Source: CALMEC01 sp964393105 (GTDB lineage: Bacteria; Actinomycetota; Thermoleophilia; Miltoncostaeales; Miltoncostaeaceae). Taken from it: a DNA stretch of 64,000 bases. The stretch is taken from contig CAYMSM010000061.1 in the NCBI GenBank assembly GCA_964393105.1, positions 47,892 to 111,891 of the forward strand. Direction: 5' to 3'. The position numbers were made by a program, and so were the translations under genes. This document shows, in pieces, positions 16,655-26,104 of the stretch; the first letter of the stretch is position 1; each line of letters opens with the position of its first letter. Under the pieces are notes generated by a model that was not told the origin of the DNA, ran no database searches, and saw only the letters and a program-made list of their open reading frames with translations.

Positions 16655-17023
16655 GTGGCCAGGGCCGGTGGACGACTGCGGCGCATCAACGAGGCCCTTC
16701 GTGAGGTCATCGCCGAGTCCGTTCAACGCGAGCTGGCCGATCCGCGCCTGTCCTTTCTGACGATCACCCATGTGCGCGCGACTCAGGACCTGAAGGAGGC
16801 GAAGGTCTTCTGGACCGCGCTCGATCGCAGCAAACGTGACGGGGCGGCGGCGGCGCTCGAATCCGCGCGCGGAGTGCTGCAGGGGCGGGTTGCGCGTGAG
16901 CTTCGCGTCCGCCAGACCCCACAGCTCACGTTCGTCTTCGACGACCATCAAGACAATGCCGCGCGGCTGACCCGCCTGATCGACGAGGTGACCGCCGACC
17001 TGCCGCCGAAGGAGCACTCGTGA
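16655..17023 (+). CDS. rbfA: 30S ribosome-binding factor A
   Basis: Late-stage 30S maturation and cold-shock factor with a KH-like fold. GTG 16655, two bases after the DUF503 stop, gives 122 residues. Signature: RINEALREVIAESVQREL, DPRLSFLTITHVRATQDLKEAKVF and the C-terminal RQTPQLTFVFDD. Its stop overlaps the next GTG by four bases (GTGA). Confidence 0.95.
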   Translation: MARAGGRLRRINEALREVIAESVQRELADPRLSFLTITHVRATQDLKEAKVFWTALDRSKRDGAAAALESARGVLQGRVARELRVRQTPQLTFVFDDHQDNAARLTRLIDEVTADLPPKEHS

Positions 17024-18030
17024 GCCCCACGGGCAGCCCGCGCGAATTCACCCCACGGTCGGCGACGGTCGCGGACATCGTCGCTTGGCTTCGCGACGAC
17101 GACGGCCCGGTGATTGTCGCGACCCATCGCAACCCGGACGGCGACGCGATCGGATCACTCCTGGCGGTCACGCGGGCGCTGAGAAGTGCTGGACGCGACG
17201 CGGTCATGTGGCATCCCGACGCTCTCGCGGTGCCCGACGACCTGGCGTTCCTGCTGCGCGACGGCGAGACGATCCTGAGAGATCTCCCCGACGACACAGC
17301 GAAACGCGCGCTCGTTGTCGTCGACTGCGCCACCGCCGGCCGCTTGAGCGATTACGCGCCCGCGACGCTCGGGCGATTCGTCGTCAACATCGATCATCAC
17401 CACGACAACGACAGGTTCGGCGACCTCAACCTGATCGACGCCACCGCCTCCAGCACCGCGGAGATCATCGTGGGGCTCCTGGACGCGGCCGGATGGCCCC
17501 TCGACGCGGCGATCGCCGAAGCACTGCACGTAGGCCTCGTCACCGACACGGGACGCCTGTCGTACTCCAACGTCACGGCTGCCACCCTGCGCGCCGATGC
17601 CCACCTGGTCGAGGCCGGCGTCGATGTCGCGGCGACGGCGCGGCGGCTCTACGAGAACCTGCCGATCGAGCAGGCGCGCCTGCTTGGCATCGTCTACACC
17701 AAGGCCCAGACCCTCCTGGATGGCAGGCTCGTCGTTGCGGTGCTCGATCTGGACGACTTCGCGGCCGCCGGAACCGACGACGCCGACGGGGCTGCCGAGG
17801 CGCTGCGGGCGATCCGCGGTGCCGAGGTTGGCGCGCTCGTCCGCCATCTGCATGGCGGCGGCATTCGTGCATCGCTGCGGGCCGCCTCGGACCGCGTCGA
17901 CGTCTCGGCGATCGCACATGCCGAAGGCGGCGGTGGTCACCGGGCGGCGGCGGGGGTGACCTCGCAACGCTCCTCCGCCGACTTCGTGACCTGGCTCTCT
18001 GCGGCCGTGGAGGCGCAACTCGATGGATGA
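17020..18030 (+). CDS. DHH/DHHA1 phosphoesterase (NrnA-like)
   Basis: Manganese-dependent phosphoesterase of the NrnA type, which degrades nano-RNA and/or pAp or cyclic dinucleotides. 336 residues. Metal-binding motifs are THRNPDGDA (35-43), DCA near residue 110 and the DHH at 125-127 (NIDHHHDN). The C-terminal DHHA1 domain ends with EGGGGHRAAAG. Located in its usual place between rbfA and truB. Substrate preference cannot be read from sequence. Confidence 0.92.
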   Translation: MSPTGSPREFTPRSATVADIVAWLRDDDGPVIVATHRNPDGDAIGSLLAVTRALRSAGRDAVMWHPDALAVPDDLAFLLRDGETILRDLPDDTAKRALVVVDCATAGRLSDYAPATLGRFVVNIDHHHDNDRFGDLNLIDATASSTAEIIVGLLDAAGWPLDAAIAEALHVGLVTDTGRLSYSNVTAATLRADAHLVEAGVDVAATARRLYENLPIEQARLLGIVYTKAQTLLDGRLVVAVLDLDDFAAAGTDDADGAAEALRAIRGAEVGALVRHLHGGGIRASLRAASDRVDVSAIAHAEGGGGHRAAAGVTSQRSSADFVTWLSAAVEAQLDG

Positions 18031-18886
18031 TGGGGATGCAGCGTTCGGGATCTGGCTCGTCGACAAGCCCGCGGGCCCCACGTCACACGATGTCGTCGCT
18101 GCCATCCGCAAGAACCTGGGCCGGAGTGTACGCGTCGGACACGCCGGAACGCTCGACCCGTTCGCGACCGGGCTCCTTGTCGTCCTGGTCGGCAAGGCGA
18201 CCCGGCTCGTGCAGTTCCTGACCGCGCTCGACAAGAGCTACCGAGCGCGGATCCGCCTGGGCGCCACCTCCGAGACCGGCGACCCCGAGGGCCCCATCAT
18301 GCCGACGCACGCCGCGATCCCGGATCGCGCGACGATCGCAGATGCCGTCGCCCGGTTGCCGGGCACTCGCCGGCAGCGGGTACCGGGCCTCGCGGCCGTC
18401 AAGGTCGACGGTGAGCCGCTCTACCGGCGCACCCGGCGTGGCGAGACCGCGGAGCGACCCGAGCGAGACATCACCATCACGGCTGCCCGCCTGAGCGACG
18501 TCGATGTGACCACGGGTTGGATCGATCTGGAGGTTACGTGCTCCAAGGGCACCTACATCCGTCAGCTCGCCACCGACCTGGGCGCCGAGCTCGGGTGCGG
18601 GGGCTACTGCGAGGAGCTTCGCCGGACGGGCGTCGGAGCCATGCATGTGGACGACGCGGTCCCACCGTCCGCCGTGCGCAGACACGGCGGAATCGATCCG
18701 CGGCTGGCGCTCGCTCCCATGGCCGAGCGGATGCTCGACGACCAGGCGGCGCGCGACATCGTCCACGGCCGGCCGATCGACGGCGATGCCGACGGTCCGG
18801 TCATGCTGGTGGCGAATGAGGGGCTCGTTGCGATCGCCTACTCCCGTGACGACGACCGGCTGTGGCCCAAGGTCGTCCTGCGGTGA
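18023..18886 (+). CDS. truB: tRNA pseudouridine-55 synthase
   Basis: Isomerises U55 in the T-loop of tRNAs. 287 residues. Catalytic D45 in GHAGTLDPFATG, also DKPAGPTSHDVV near the start, KSYRARIRLG, and TCSKGTYIRQLATDLG in the second half. Overlaps both neighbours (eight bases with the DHH gene, GTGA with ribF). Confidence 0.96.
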   Translation: MDDGDAAFGIWLVDKPAGPTSHDVVAAIRKNLGRSVRVGHAGTLDPFATGLLVVLVGKATRLVQFLTALDKSYRARIRLGATSETGDPEGPIMPTHAAIPDRATIADAVARLPGTRRQRVPGLAAVKVDGEPLYRRTRRGETAERPERDITITAARLSDVDVTTGWIDLEVTCSKGTYIRQLATDLGAELGCGGYCEELRRTGVGAMHVDDAVPPSAVRRHGGIDPRLALAPMAERMLDDQAARDIVHGRPIDGDADGPVMLVANEGLVAIAYSRDDDRLWPKVVLR

Positions 18887-19836
18887 TTCGTTACCGCGGT
18901 ATCGGCGACCTGCCGATCGGCAACGCTGCTCGGGCCGTCGCGATCGGGGCATTCGACGGCGTGCACCTGGGTCACCGCGAGATCATCCGCGTTGCGGTCG
19001 AGACCGCAGAGCGGCGGGGGATGTCGTCGATGGTCATCACGTTCGATCCCAACCCGCTGGCCGTCCTGCGTCCCGAGTTCAAGACCACAATGCTTACGAC
19101 CTCCGAGGTGCGCGCACGGATCATCGCAGGGCTCGGCGTCGACGAGCTCCTAGAGATCCCCTTCACCAAAGCGTTCTCGCACATCCGATGGGATCGCTTC
19201 TGCGAGATGCTGGCGACGCCACCGATCGGGGCGCAGATGATCGCCATCGGACGCAACTTCCGGTTCGGGCACGGAGGAGCGGGCACTGCGGGCCTGCTCC
19301 ATAATGCAGGCCGTCAAAGCGGCATCGACGTCGTGATTCCGGGCCTGGTGACGAGCCCCGACGGCAAGCCGATCTCGTCGACCCGCGTTCGCCGGCTCAT
19401 CGCGCAGGGCGACATCGCCGACGCCAACATGCTCCTGGGGCGCGCTCACTGCCTGAACGGCATCGTGATCCACGGCGACGGCAGGGGAGCCGGGCTGGGC
19501 ATCCCCACGGCGAACCTCGGAGTCAGCAGCCGGGCAGCCATCCCGGGGCGCGGCGTCTACGCCGGTCGGGCATCGGTCGACGGCTCGACGTGGTCGGCCG
19601 CGATCAACGTCGGAACGGCGCCGACAGTGCGCGAATCGCATGACATCCGCGTCGAGGCCCTGCTGATCGACTACCCGGGAGGCGACCTGTACGAACATCC
19701 CGCAAGCCTTGCCTTTCTGGAGCACCTTCGCGGTGAGACGCGGTTCGTCTCTGCCGACGCGCTCGTCGCGCAGATCGCCAGGGACGTCGAGCGCACCCGG
19801 CAGATCGCGACCGGTGCCGCAGACCCTCTCTGCTAA
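18883..19836 (+). CDS. ribF: Bifunctional riboflavin kinase / FAD synthetase
   Basis: Makes FMN and FAD from riboflavin. N-terminal FAD synthetase domain with AIGAFDGVHLGHREI, the second motif SSTRVRRLI, and a C-terminal flavokinase domain beginning at GDGRGAGLGIPTANLG and containing GVYAGRA and INVGTAPTV. GTG 18883 overlaps the truB stop (GTGA) and gives 317 residues. Last gene of the rimP-nusA-infB block. Confidence 0.95.
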   Translation: MIRYRGIGDLPIGNAARAVAIGAFDGVHLGHREIIRVAVETAERRGMSSMVITFDPNPLAVLRPEFKTTMLTTSEVRARIIAGLGVDELLEIPFTKAFSHIRWDRFCEMLATPPIGAQMIAIGRNFRFGHGGAGTAGLLHNAGRQSGIDVVIPGLVTSPDGKPISSTRVRRLIAQGDIADANMLLGRAHCLNGIVIHGDGRGAGLGIPTANLGVSSRAAIPGRGVYAGRASVDGSTWSAAINVGTAPTVRESHDIRVEALLIDYPGGDLYEHPASLAFLEHLRGETRFVSADALVAQIARDVERTRQIATGAADPLC

Positions 19837-19839
19837 CCT
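19834..19839 (+). promoter_or_regulatory. -10 box upstream of rpsO
   Basis: TAACCT overlapping the ribF stop. It would give a leader of about 160 bases before rpsO, long enough for an S15-binding regulatory structure. No specific motif identified in 19840-20008. Confidence 0.4.
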
Positions 19840-20008
19840 GCGGCCGGTATCACGGGATTCCGAGGCGTGTGATCGTGCTACGCCGGTGCGGCAGTTGCCG
19901 TTCTCCGGCCGATGCGCAGTCGGCGCCGGGACCCGAACCAATGTTGTCGACCCGTAGCGGGGGACATTCGGTCCTGCTGCTGCGAGGCCGTGGACAGGAG
20001 AATCAAGG

Positions 20009-20272
20009 ATGGACAAGCAAGCGAAGGCCGGCGTCATCCAGACGCATCGGCGCCACGACACCGACACGGGCTCGCCTCAGGTGCAGGTCGGGATCCTCAC
20101 GGAGCGGATCAACTCGTTGACCGAGCACCTGAAAGAGCACAAGCACGACCACCACTCCAGGCGTGGCCTGCTGATGATGGTCGGTCGCAGGCGACGGCTG
20201 CTGAACTACCTGCAGCGCGTGGATCTCGAAGGATACCGCGCGCTCATCGAGCAGCTCGGGCTTCGCCGGTAG
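20009..20272 (+). CDS. rpsO: 30S ribosomal protein S15
   Basis: Binds 16S rRNA at the central three-way junction. 87 residues after ATG 20009, with AGGAG and AAGG upstream. Conserved HRRHDTDTGSPQVQVGILTERI, LTEHLKEHKHDHHSRRGL and GRRRRLLNYLQR. Followed by pnp, the standard rpsO-pnp pair. Confidence 0.97.
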   Translation: MDKQAKAGVIQTHRRHDTDTGSPQVQVGILTERINSLTEHLKEHKHDHHSRRGLLMMVGRRRRLLNYLQRVDLEGYRALIEQLGLRR

Positions 20273-20357
20273 TACGAAGGGAAGAACGCGTCCGGCCATC
20301 CGGGCCGGCGAATGGAACGCGCCCAGGCCGAGTGGCCGGGCGAGACAGGGGATTGGA

Positions 20358-22556
20358 ATGCCAGTGGAGGTAGTGACCGCAGAGATCGGTGAGCTTGCGA
20401 TCTCGTTCGAGACCGGTCGGCTCGCAAAGCAGGCGAGCGGCTCAGTTGTTGTCAGGGCGGGCGACAGCATGGTGCTCGTCACCGCCGTCGGACTCAGAGA
20501 GGCTCGAGAGGGCGTGGATTTCTTCCCCCTCACCGTCGATGTGGAAGAACGCATGTACGCCGCGGGCAAGATCCCGGGCGGCTTCATCAAGCGTGAGAGC
20601 CGGCCGAGCGACCGCGCGACGCTCACTGCCCGCATGACCGACCGGCCGATCCGGCCGTTGTGGCCCAAGGGCTACCGCAACGAGACGCAGATCGTCGCAA
20701 CCGTGCTTTCGACTGACCAGGTCAACGCGTTCGACATCTTGTGCATCAACGGCGCGTCTGCCGCGTTGATGGTGTCGGACCTGCCGTTCAACGGCCCCAT
20801 CGGCGCCGTGCGCATCGGCCTGATCGACGACGAGTTCGTCATCAACCCGACGCTGGAGGAGATGGGGGAGTCCGACCTCGACCTGATCGTCGCGGGCTCC
20901 GCCGACGCGATCTCGATGGTCGAGTCCGGTGCCAACGAGGTCGACGAGGAGACGATCCTCGAGGCCCTGGCAATCGCCCACGACGAGATCAAGAAGCTCT
21001 GCGCCGCCCAGGAGGAACTGCGCAAGAAGGCCGGCAAGGAGAAGTGGGTCGTCGAGCCGATCACGGTCGATCCCGACCTGCTCGCCAAGGTCGAATCCGC
21101 GGGACGCGGCCTGCTCGAGGAGGCCACGCTCGAGCAGCGCAAGCTCGAGCGGCGCGACAAGGTCAGCGCCGCGAAGTCCGAGATCTCGGCCAAGGTTCTC
21201 GGCGACGAGTCGACGCCTGCGGACAGGGCAGCCTTCGGCCGGGCGTTCGACGCGCTGCAGAAGTCGATCATCCGCAAGCGCATCGCCGTCGACAAGCACC
21301 GCCCCGACGGGCGCGCAGCGGACGAGATCCGTCCGATCACCTGCGAGACGTCGGTCGCACCACGCGTGCACGGCTCCGGCCTGTTCACCCGCGGTGAGAC
21401 CCAGGTCATGACGCTGCTGGCCCTGGGCACGCTCAAGGACGCCCAGCGCATCGACGGCATCGGCATCGAGACGTCAAAGCGCTACATCCACCACTACAAC
21501 TTCCCGCCGTTCAGCGTGGGGGAGACCGGCTTCATGCGTGGTCCCAAGCGGCGTGACATCGGCCACGGCGCGCTCGCAGAACGGGCGCTGCTTCCGATGA
21601 TCCCCTCCGAGGATGACTTCCCGTACACGCTACGTCTGGTCAGCGAGACCCTCGAGAGCAACGGTTCATCGTCGATGGCCTCGGTGTGCGGCTCGACACT
21701 CGCCATGCTGGACGCGGGCGTCAAGCTGACTCGCCCGGTCGCCGGTATCGCGATGGGCCTCATCAAGGAGGGCGACGACCACGTCGTCTTGAGCGACATC
21801 CAGGGCGACGAGGACCACCTGGGCGACATGGACTTCAAGATCGCCGGGACGTCCGAGGGAATCACCGCTCTGCAGATGGACATCAAGATCGGCGGTGTGA
21901 CGTTCGAGATCCTCCGCGACGCGCTCGCCCAGGCCAAGGCCGGCCGGGAGCACATCCTGGGGATCATGAACGAGCACATCTCCACGCCCCGGCAGGAGCT
22001 CTCGCCGTGGGCGCCGCGCATCACGACGGTCAAGATCGACCCCGAGAAGATCGGGGCGGTCATCGGCAAGGGCGGCGAGACGATCCGCGGCCTCGAAGCC
22101 GACTACGACGTGGAGATCTCGATCGAGGACGACGGCACTGTCCACGTCTACGGCGTGTCCGGCCTCAAGGCCGAGGAGTGCGTCGAGGTCATCCGCCGCA
22201 TGACGAAGGACGTCGAGGTCGGCGACACCTACACCGGCGCGAAGGTCGTCAAGACCACCGCCTTCGGCGCGTTCGTCGAGCTCACCAAGGGCGTCGACGG
22301 GCTGCTGCACATCTCGAACTTGTCCCGGGAGCGGGTGGAGAAGGTCGAGGACGTGGTCAACCGGGGCGACACTGTCGACGTGACGGTCGTCGAGGTGGAC
22401 AAGGCCCGCGGCCGGATCGGTCTACGCATCGTCGGCATGGAGGACGCCGGTGGCGGCGGTGACGGCAGCGCGAACGGCGCACCACCGGCTGGCGGCGACG
22501 ACGGCCCCCGGCGCAGGCGTCGTCGGGTCAGCGCCAGCGACGTGTCGGGAGAATGA
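20358..22556 (+). CDS. pnp: Polyribonucleotide nucleotidyltransferase
   Basis: 3'-5' phosphorolytic exoribonuclease of the RNA degradosome. 732 residues: first RNase PH domain (about 10-150, with PGGFIKRESRPSD), an alpha-helical linker, second RNase PH domain (about 320-550, containing SSMASVCGSTLAMLDAG and KIAGTSEGITALQMDIK), KH domain (GAVIGKGGETIRGLE), and S1 domain (GDTYTGAKVVKTTAFGAFVE). Stop overlaps the ATG of the M16 gene (ATGA). Confidence 0.97.
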   Translation: MPVEVVTAEIGELAISFETGRLAKQASGSVVVRAGDSMVLVTAVGLREAREGVDFFPLTVDVEERMYAAGKIPGGFIKRESRPSDRATLTARMTDRPIRPLWPKGYRNETQIVATVLSTDQVNAFDILCINGASAALMVSDLPFNGPIGAVRIGLIDDEFVINPTLEEMGESDLDLIVAGSADAISMVESGANEVDEETILEALAIAHDEIKKLCAAQEELRKKAGKEKWVVEPITVDPDLLAKVESAGRGLLEEATLEQRKLERRDKVSAAKSEISAKVLGDESTPADRAAFGRAFDALQKSIIRKRIAVDKHRPDGRAADEIRPITCETSVAPRVHGSGLFTRGETQVMTLLALGTLKDAQRIDGIGIETSKRYIHHYNFPPFSVGETGFMRGPKRRDIGHGALAERALLPMIPSEDDFPYTLRLVSETLESNGSSSMASVCGSTLAMLDAGVKLTRPVAGIAMGLIKEGDDHVVLSDIQGDEDHLGDMDFKIAGTSEGITALQMDIKIGGVTFEILRDALAQAKAGREHILGIMNEHISTPRQELSPWAPRITTVKIDPEKIGAVIGKGGETIRGLEADYDVEISIEDDGTVHVYGVSGLKAEECVEVIRRMTKDVEVGDTYTGAKVVKTTAFGAFVELTKGVDGLLHISNLSRERVEKVEDVVNRGDTVDVTVVEVDKARGRIGLRIVGMEDAGGGGDGSANGAPPAGGDDGPRRRRRRVSASDVSGE

Positions 22557-23827
22557 CCGAACCCCTGCTCACCACGACCAGCGGGGGGCTCCGGGTCATC
22601 TCGGAGCCCCTCCCGGGCGTACGTTCGGTGGCCCTGGGCATCTGGGTCGGCGTCGGGTCACGCTTCGAGCGCGAGAGCGAAGCGGGAATCTCCCATTTCA
22701 TCGAGCACCTTCTGTTCAAGGGGACGCCCGACTACTCGGCACGGCGGATCGCGGAACTGTTCGACGCGCTGGGCGGCGAGCTGAACGCCGCCACCGGCCG
22801 TGACTACACGGTCTTCTACACTCGCATCCTCGACGAGCACCTCGCCGAGGCGGTACCCGTGTTGGCAGACATGCTCCAACGGCCCGGGTTCTTCGACCTG
22901 GATCAAGAGCGCGAGGTCGTTCTCGAAGAGATCGCGATGTACGAGGACGATCCGCAGGACAAGGTGCACGAGCTGGTCGGGGCAGCGGTATATCCGGGAC
23001 AGTCGCTCGGCCGTCCCGTGATCGGCACCGCGGACGTGATTGCCGGCGTCGATGTGGGCGGGCTGCGCGGCTACTTTCGCGACCACTACACCGCTCCGCG
23101 CATGGCGTTGTCGGCCTCCGGCAACATCGAGCACGAGCGCCTCGTCGCGATCGGCGAAACCCTTCTGAGTGCATTGCCCACCTCGGGCGTTCCGGCCACG
23201 TACGAATCGGCAAGGCCCGGTGCTCCCGTCCTCGTGGTCCACCAGAAGGAGACGGAGCAGTACCACCTGGCGTTCGGCGGTCCGGGGATCTCTCGCAGCG
23301 ATCCACGCCGCCACACCCAATCGGTCCTCGACACGATCCTCGGTGGATCGATGAGCAGCAGGCTGTTCCAGGAGATCCGCGAGAAGCGTGGCCTTGCCTA
23401 CTCCATCGGCTCCTACTCGACCGGCTACGCGGACGCCGGGCAGGTCGGCCTGTTCCTCGGCACGCGCGGAGACAACCTCGCGACCGCATGCGACGTGATC
23501 GCGACCGAGCTGCGACGCCTCGCCTCAGACGAGGTGCCCGAGGCCGAGCTTCGCCGCGCGAAGGAGCACCTCAAGGGCAGGCTCGTCCTGTCGCTCGAGA
23601 GCCCTGCGATGCGTATGAACCGCCTCGGCCGAGCCGTCGTCACAGACACCGAGCTGCTCCCGATCGACGAGATCATCGCCCGGGTCGAGGCCGTGACCTC
23701 CGAGGACGTCCAGGAGCTCGCCGCCGAATACTGGCAGCCCGAGTCCTTCTCGCTCGCAGCCATCGGTCCCGACGGCGACGTCGTGCGCGCTGCGGTCGAG
23801 CGCTTCGCGCCGCCGCTCGCCGCGTAG
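22553..23827 (+). CDS. M16 family zinc peptidase (processing-peptidase type)
   Basis: Inverzincin of the pitrilysin/mitochondrial processing peptidase family. The HxxEH zinc motif is H48-E51-H52 (HFIEHLLFKGT) with the downstream glutamates EVVLEEIAMYEDDP. 424 residues in two homologous halves. M16 genes often lie next to pnp and dapB in Gram-positive genomes, as here. The physiological substrate is unknown; no signal peptide is visible. Confidence 0.93.
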   Translation: MTEPLLTTTSGGLRVISEPLPGVRSVALGIWVGVGSRFERESEAGISHFIEHLLFKGTPDYSARRIAELFDALGGELNAATGRDYTVFYTRILDEHLAEAVPVLADMLQRPGFFDLDQEREVVLEEIAMYEDDPQDKVHELVGAAVYPGQSLGRPVIGTADVIAGVDVGGLRGYFRDHYTAPRMALSASGNIEHERLVAIGETLLSALPTSGVPATYESARPGAPVLVVHQKETEQYHLAFGGPGISRSDPRRHTQSVLDTILGGSMSSRLFQEIREKRGLAYSIGSYSTGYADAGQVGLFLGTRGDNLATACDVIATELRRLASDEVPEAELRRAKEHLKGRLVLSLESPAMRMNRLGRAVVTDTELLPIDEIIARVEAVTSEDVQELAAEYWQPESFSLAAIGPDGDVVRAAVERFAPPLAA

Positions 23828-23838
23828 CTCGGATTCGT

Positions 23839-23844
23839 TACGCT
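23839..23844 (+). promoter_or_regulatory. -10 box of dapB
   Basis: TACGCT six bases before the GTG at 23851; leaderless pattern. Confidence 0.55.
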
Positions 23845-23850
23845 CCCGGC

Positions 23851-24570
23851 GTGATCCGCGTGATGATCGCCGGGGCTGCCGGCCGCATGGGACAGGCCGT
23901 CGTGGCCGCTGTCGGCGCGGCGCCGGACATGGAGGCCGTCGCTCTGGCCGATCCTGCGCTCAGCGACGGTTACGGTGACGTCGCGGCAGCGATCGCGGCC
24001 ACGCAGCCCGAGGTGTCGGTCGACTTCACCCAACCGCACGTGGCGTTCGACAACGCCTGCGTGTGTCTGGACGCCGGGGTACACGTCGTGATGGGCACGA
24101 CGGGCATCGACGACGATCAGCTCGCCGAGATCCGGCGCCGTGCCGAGGCGGGCGCCGCGAACTGCCTGATCGCGCCGAACTTCGCGATCGGCGCCGTGCT
24201 GATGATGCGGTTCGCGGCCGAGGCGTCCCGTCACATGCCCAAGGCCGAGATCATCGAGCTGCACCACGACCAGAAGCTTGATGCCCCGAGCGGGACCGCG
24301 CGTCGCACCGCTGGCCTGATGGAGGGGGAGGTGCCGATCCACTCGGTTCGCCTGCCAGGGCTCGTCGCCCACCAGGAAGTCATCTTTGGCGGGCTGGGAG
24401 AGACCCTCACCATCCGCCATGATTCCCTGGCCCGCGAGAGCTTCATGCCCGGGGTCGTGCGCGCCGTGCGTGAGATCGCCAACCGACCGGGCTTCACACT
24501 TGGGCTCGAGCCCATTCTGTTCGGCGACGAGCCCGACGAAATGACCCACACCCCGAGGAGGACGAGATGA
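23851..24570 (+). CDS. dapB: 4-hydroxy-tetrahydrodipicolinate reductase
   Basis: Reduces hydroxy-tetrahydrodipicolinate in the lysine/diaminopimelate pathway. 239 residues from GTG 23851, slightly short. NAD(P)-binding GAAGRMG at 8-14, TTGIDDDQL, and the catalytic/substrate segment ELHHDQKLDAPSGTA with H138, H139 and K142. Overlaps the cupin gene by four bases. Other pathway genes in the window are dapA, dapL and dapF. Confidence 0.95.
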   Translation: MIRVMIAGAAGRMGQAVVAAVGAAPDMEAVALADPALSDGYGDVAAAIAATQPEVSVDFTQPHVAFDNACVCLDAGVHVVMGTTGIDDDQLAEIRRRAEAGAANCLIAPNFAIGAVLMMRFAAEASRHMPKAEIIELHHDQKLDAPSGTARRTAGLMEGEVPIHSVRLPGLVAHQEVIFGGLGETLTIRHDSLARESFMPGVVRAVREIANRPGFTLGLEPILFGDEPDEMTHTPRRTR

Positions 24571-24977
24571 GCGCTGAATACGTCAAGGTCGCAACCGACG
24601 CGGTCGAGGAGAAGGAACGACGCGGCGGGGGAGCGGCCTCTCGCGACCTGTCGGGCGCGCTCGGCACCGAGCACATCGCAATTCGCTGCTGGCGCTTCGG
24701 ACCGGGGCAGGCCATGGCCTACCACCGCCACAAGACCCAGGAGGAGCTCTACCGCCTCGTCTCCGGGGGCCCCCAGCACGTCCAGATCGGAGGAGAGTTG
24801 GTAGAGGTCGCCGACGGCGACTGGCTGCGCCTGCCCAAGGACACGCCGCGACGCATCATGAACAGCAGCGAGGACCGCGAGGCCATCTGGATCGCGATCG
24901 GCTGCCCTCCCGGCGACGGCATCATGGACGGCATCCGCCTGGACCCGGAAACCGGCGAGGAAGTCCCCCGGACCTGA
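24567..24977 (+). CDS. Cupin-domain protein
   Basis: 136-residue single-domain cupin. Metal-site motif 1 is seen in GPGQAMAYHRHKTQEELYRLVSG and motif 2 in VADGDWLRLPKDTPRRIMN. Overlaps dapB by ATGA. Function unknown; the dapB context gives no clear substrate. Confidence 0.85.
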   Translation: MSAEYVKVATDAVEEKERRGGGAASRDLSGALGTEHIAIRCWRFGPGQAMAYHRHKTQEELYRLVSGGPQHVQIGGELVEVADGDWLRLPKDTPRRIMNSSEDREAIWIAIGCPPGDGIMDGIRLDPETGEEVPRT

Positions 24978-24990
24978 TCCCTCGCTCGAC

Positions 24991-25524
24991 GTGCGCGACA
25001 CGATCGTCCACCTGACCCCGGACGGCGATCTGGCGCCCGGCGTGGCCCAGGGCGACGTCCTGCTGTGGCCGTTCACGCAGAGCCGGCTCTTTCGGTGGCG
25101 CTCGCGCAACCCTGCATGGCTCGATCCCGTCAACCTGCTGGTGCTCGGTGCCGCCCCCGGGACGGTCTCCCAGTTGCTGGCCGGGCAGGGGTGGAGGCGA
25201 CCCGATGACGGCGCGACACATCGCACCTGGATCGATGGGGTGTTCGTGAGGATGAGCGACCACACCGCACTCGGCGATCGTTCCGAGCGGGTCCACGCGC
25301 GACTGTTCGCGCTCGCCGATGCAACGATCATCGGCGCCCATCACGAGGTGGCCGACGGCCGTGGCCACCATCACGTGACCTCCTGGGACCGCGCCCGACA
25401 GGACACAGCCGATGCGCTCGAAGCCGCGGGTGCCCGGCGGATTGATCCCACCGGACCGATCACGCCGATCAATCTGCGGGGGGTCCCCGGCGATGGACGG
25501 GTCTGGCGCCTCACAGTTCACTAG
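24991..25524 (+). CDS. LssY C-terminal-like domain protein
   Basis: 177 residues from GTG 24991. Resembles the LssY C-terminal domain by DPVNLLVLGAAPGTVSQLLAGQGWRRP and the histidine-rich GAHHEVADGRGHHHVTSWDRAR. No membrane segment or signal peptide. Function unknown. The TAG stop at 25522-25524 coincides with the left TA of MITE copy 2, so the natural end is probably intact. Confidence 0.6.
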   Translation: MRDTIVHLTPDGDLAPGVAQGDVLLWPFTQSRLFRWRSRNPAWLDPVNLLVLGAAPGTVSQLLAGQGWRRPDDGATHRTWIDGVFVRMSDHTALGDRSERVHARLFALADATIIGAHHEVADGRGHHHVTSWDRARQDTADALEAAGARRIDPTGPITPINLRGVPGDGRVWRLTVH

Positions 25525-25723
25525 TGCTCTGTCTCACTAATACCCTTGCGATCTGGCGGCTGCAAAACTCCGCCGGATTCGGTGCGCTGGTGGGGGAGCG
25601 GTCGCCTCGGGGGCTGTGTCCTCGCCTGCGCCCATACTGACAAGTATGGGGCGCAGGCTGCGTCCTTGTTCGGCGGGTTTTTCACTCGCCATATCGTCAA
25701 GGGACTTGTGAGACAGAGCACTA
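25522..25723 (+). mobile_element. Fold-back MITE, copy 2
   Basis: 202 bp, terminal repeats TAGTGCTCTGTCTCAC / GTGAGACAGAGCACTA, same orientation as copy 3. The central stem has one C fewer (CGCCCATACT against CGCCCCATACT). Inserted at the TA of the upstream gene's TAG stop; the right TA is at 25722-25723. Confidence 0.88.
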
Positions 25724-26104
25724 GCGCATTCATGGACCTCCAGGGGCGATCGTGGGGGTCCTGCACAGCGCGCTTGACCTCAGTACTGCGTTTCGGCGGT
25801 GCGAGAGGTCGCATTCCGACAGCCCCACGTCAGTGGTGGTCGAAATGCCGTGTCTTCGGTCGCTCGGTCTGCGGGTTCGATCCCTCACATCACCGCGATT
25901 CGAGGCTCTCGCGTCGCCGGGGCGCCCTCCAAGACTCCAAAAAGAGCCGAGAATCCCCCTTGCCGCGACCGAACGGCGCGCTGGGAAATGGCCAATGGGC
26001 TGGGTTTCGGTTGGTCAAGCGTTACAGAAGTTGACACGAAGTCGTGACAGAATTGGCACACATGGGTGGTGCGCTGTAACGCGTTGCTCGGGCACCATCC
26101 TCGT
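25724..26104. other. Gene-free 381-bp region between MITE copy 2 and a hypothetical gene
   Basis: No convincing gene. At about 25796-25897 there is a decayed tRNA-like pattern: GCGGTG near 25797 can pair with CACCGC near 25892, and GGGTTCGATCCCTC resembles a T-arm, but no anticodon arm can be drawn. At 25945-26022 lies repeat copy B. At 26031-26063 are TTGACAC and ATTGGCACACAT motifs shared with the thpR upstream region. Confidence 0.4.
25945..26022. repeat. Diverged intergenic repeat, copy B
   Basis: Partner of 10515-10600, about 70 percent alike by eye, with shared GCGCTGGGA and GGTTGGTCAA blocks. Confidence 0.4.
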
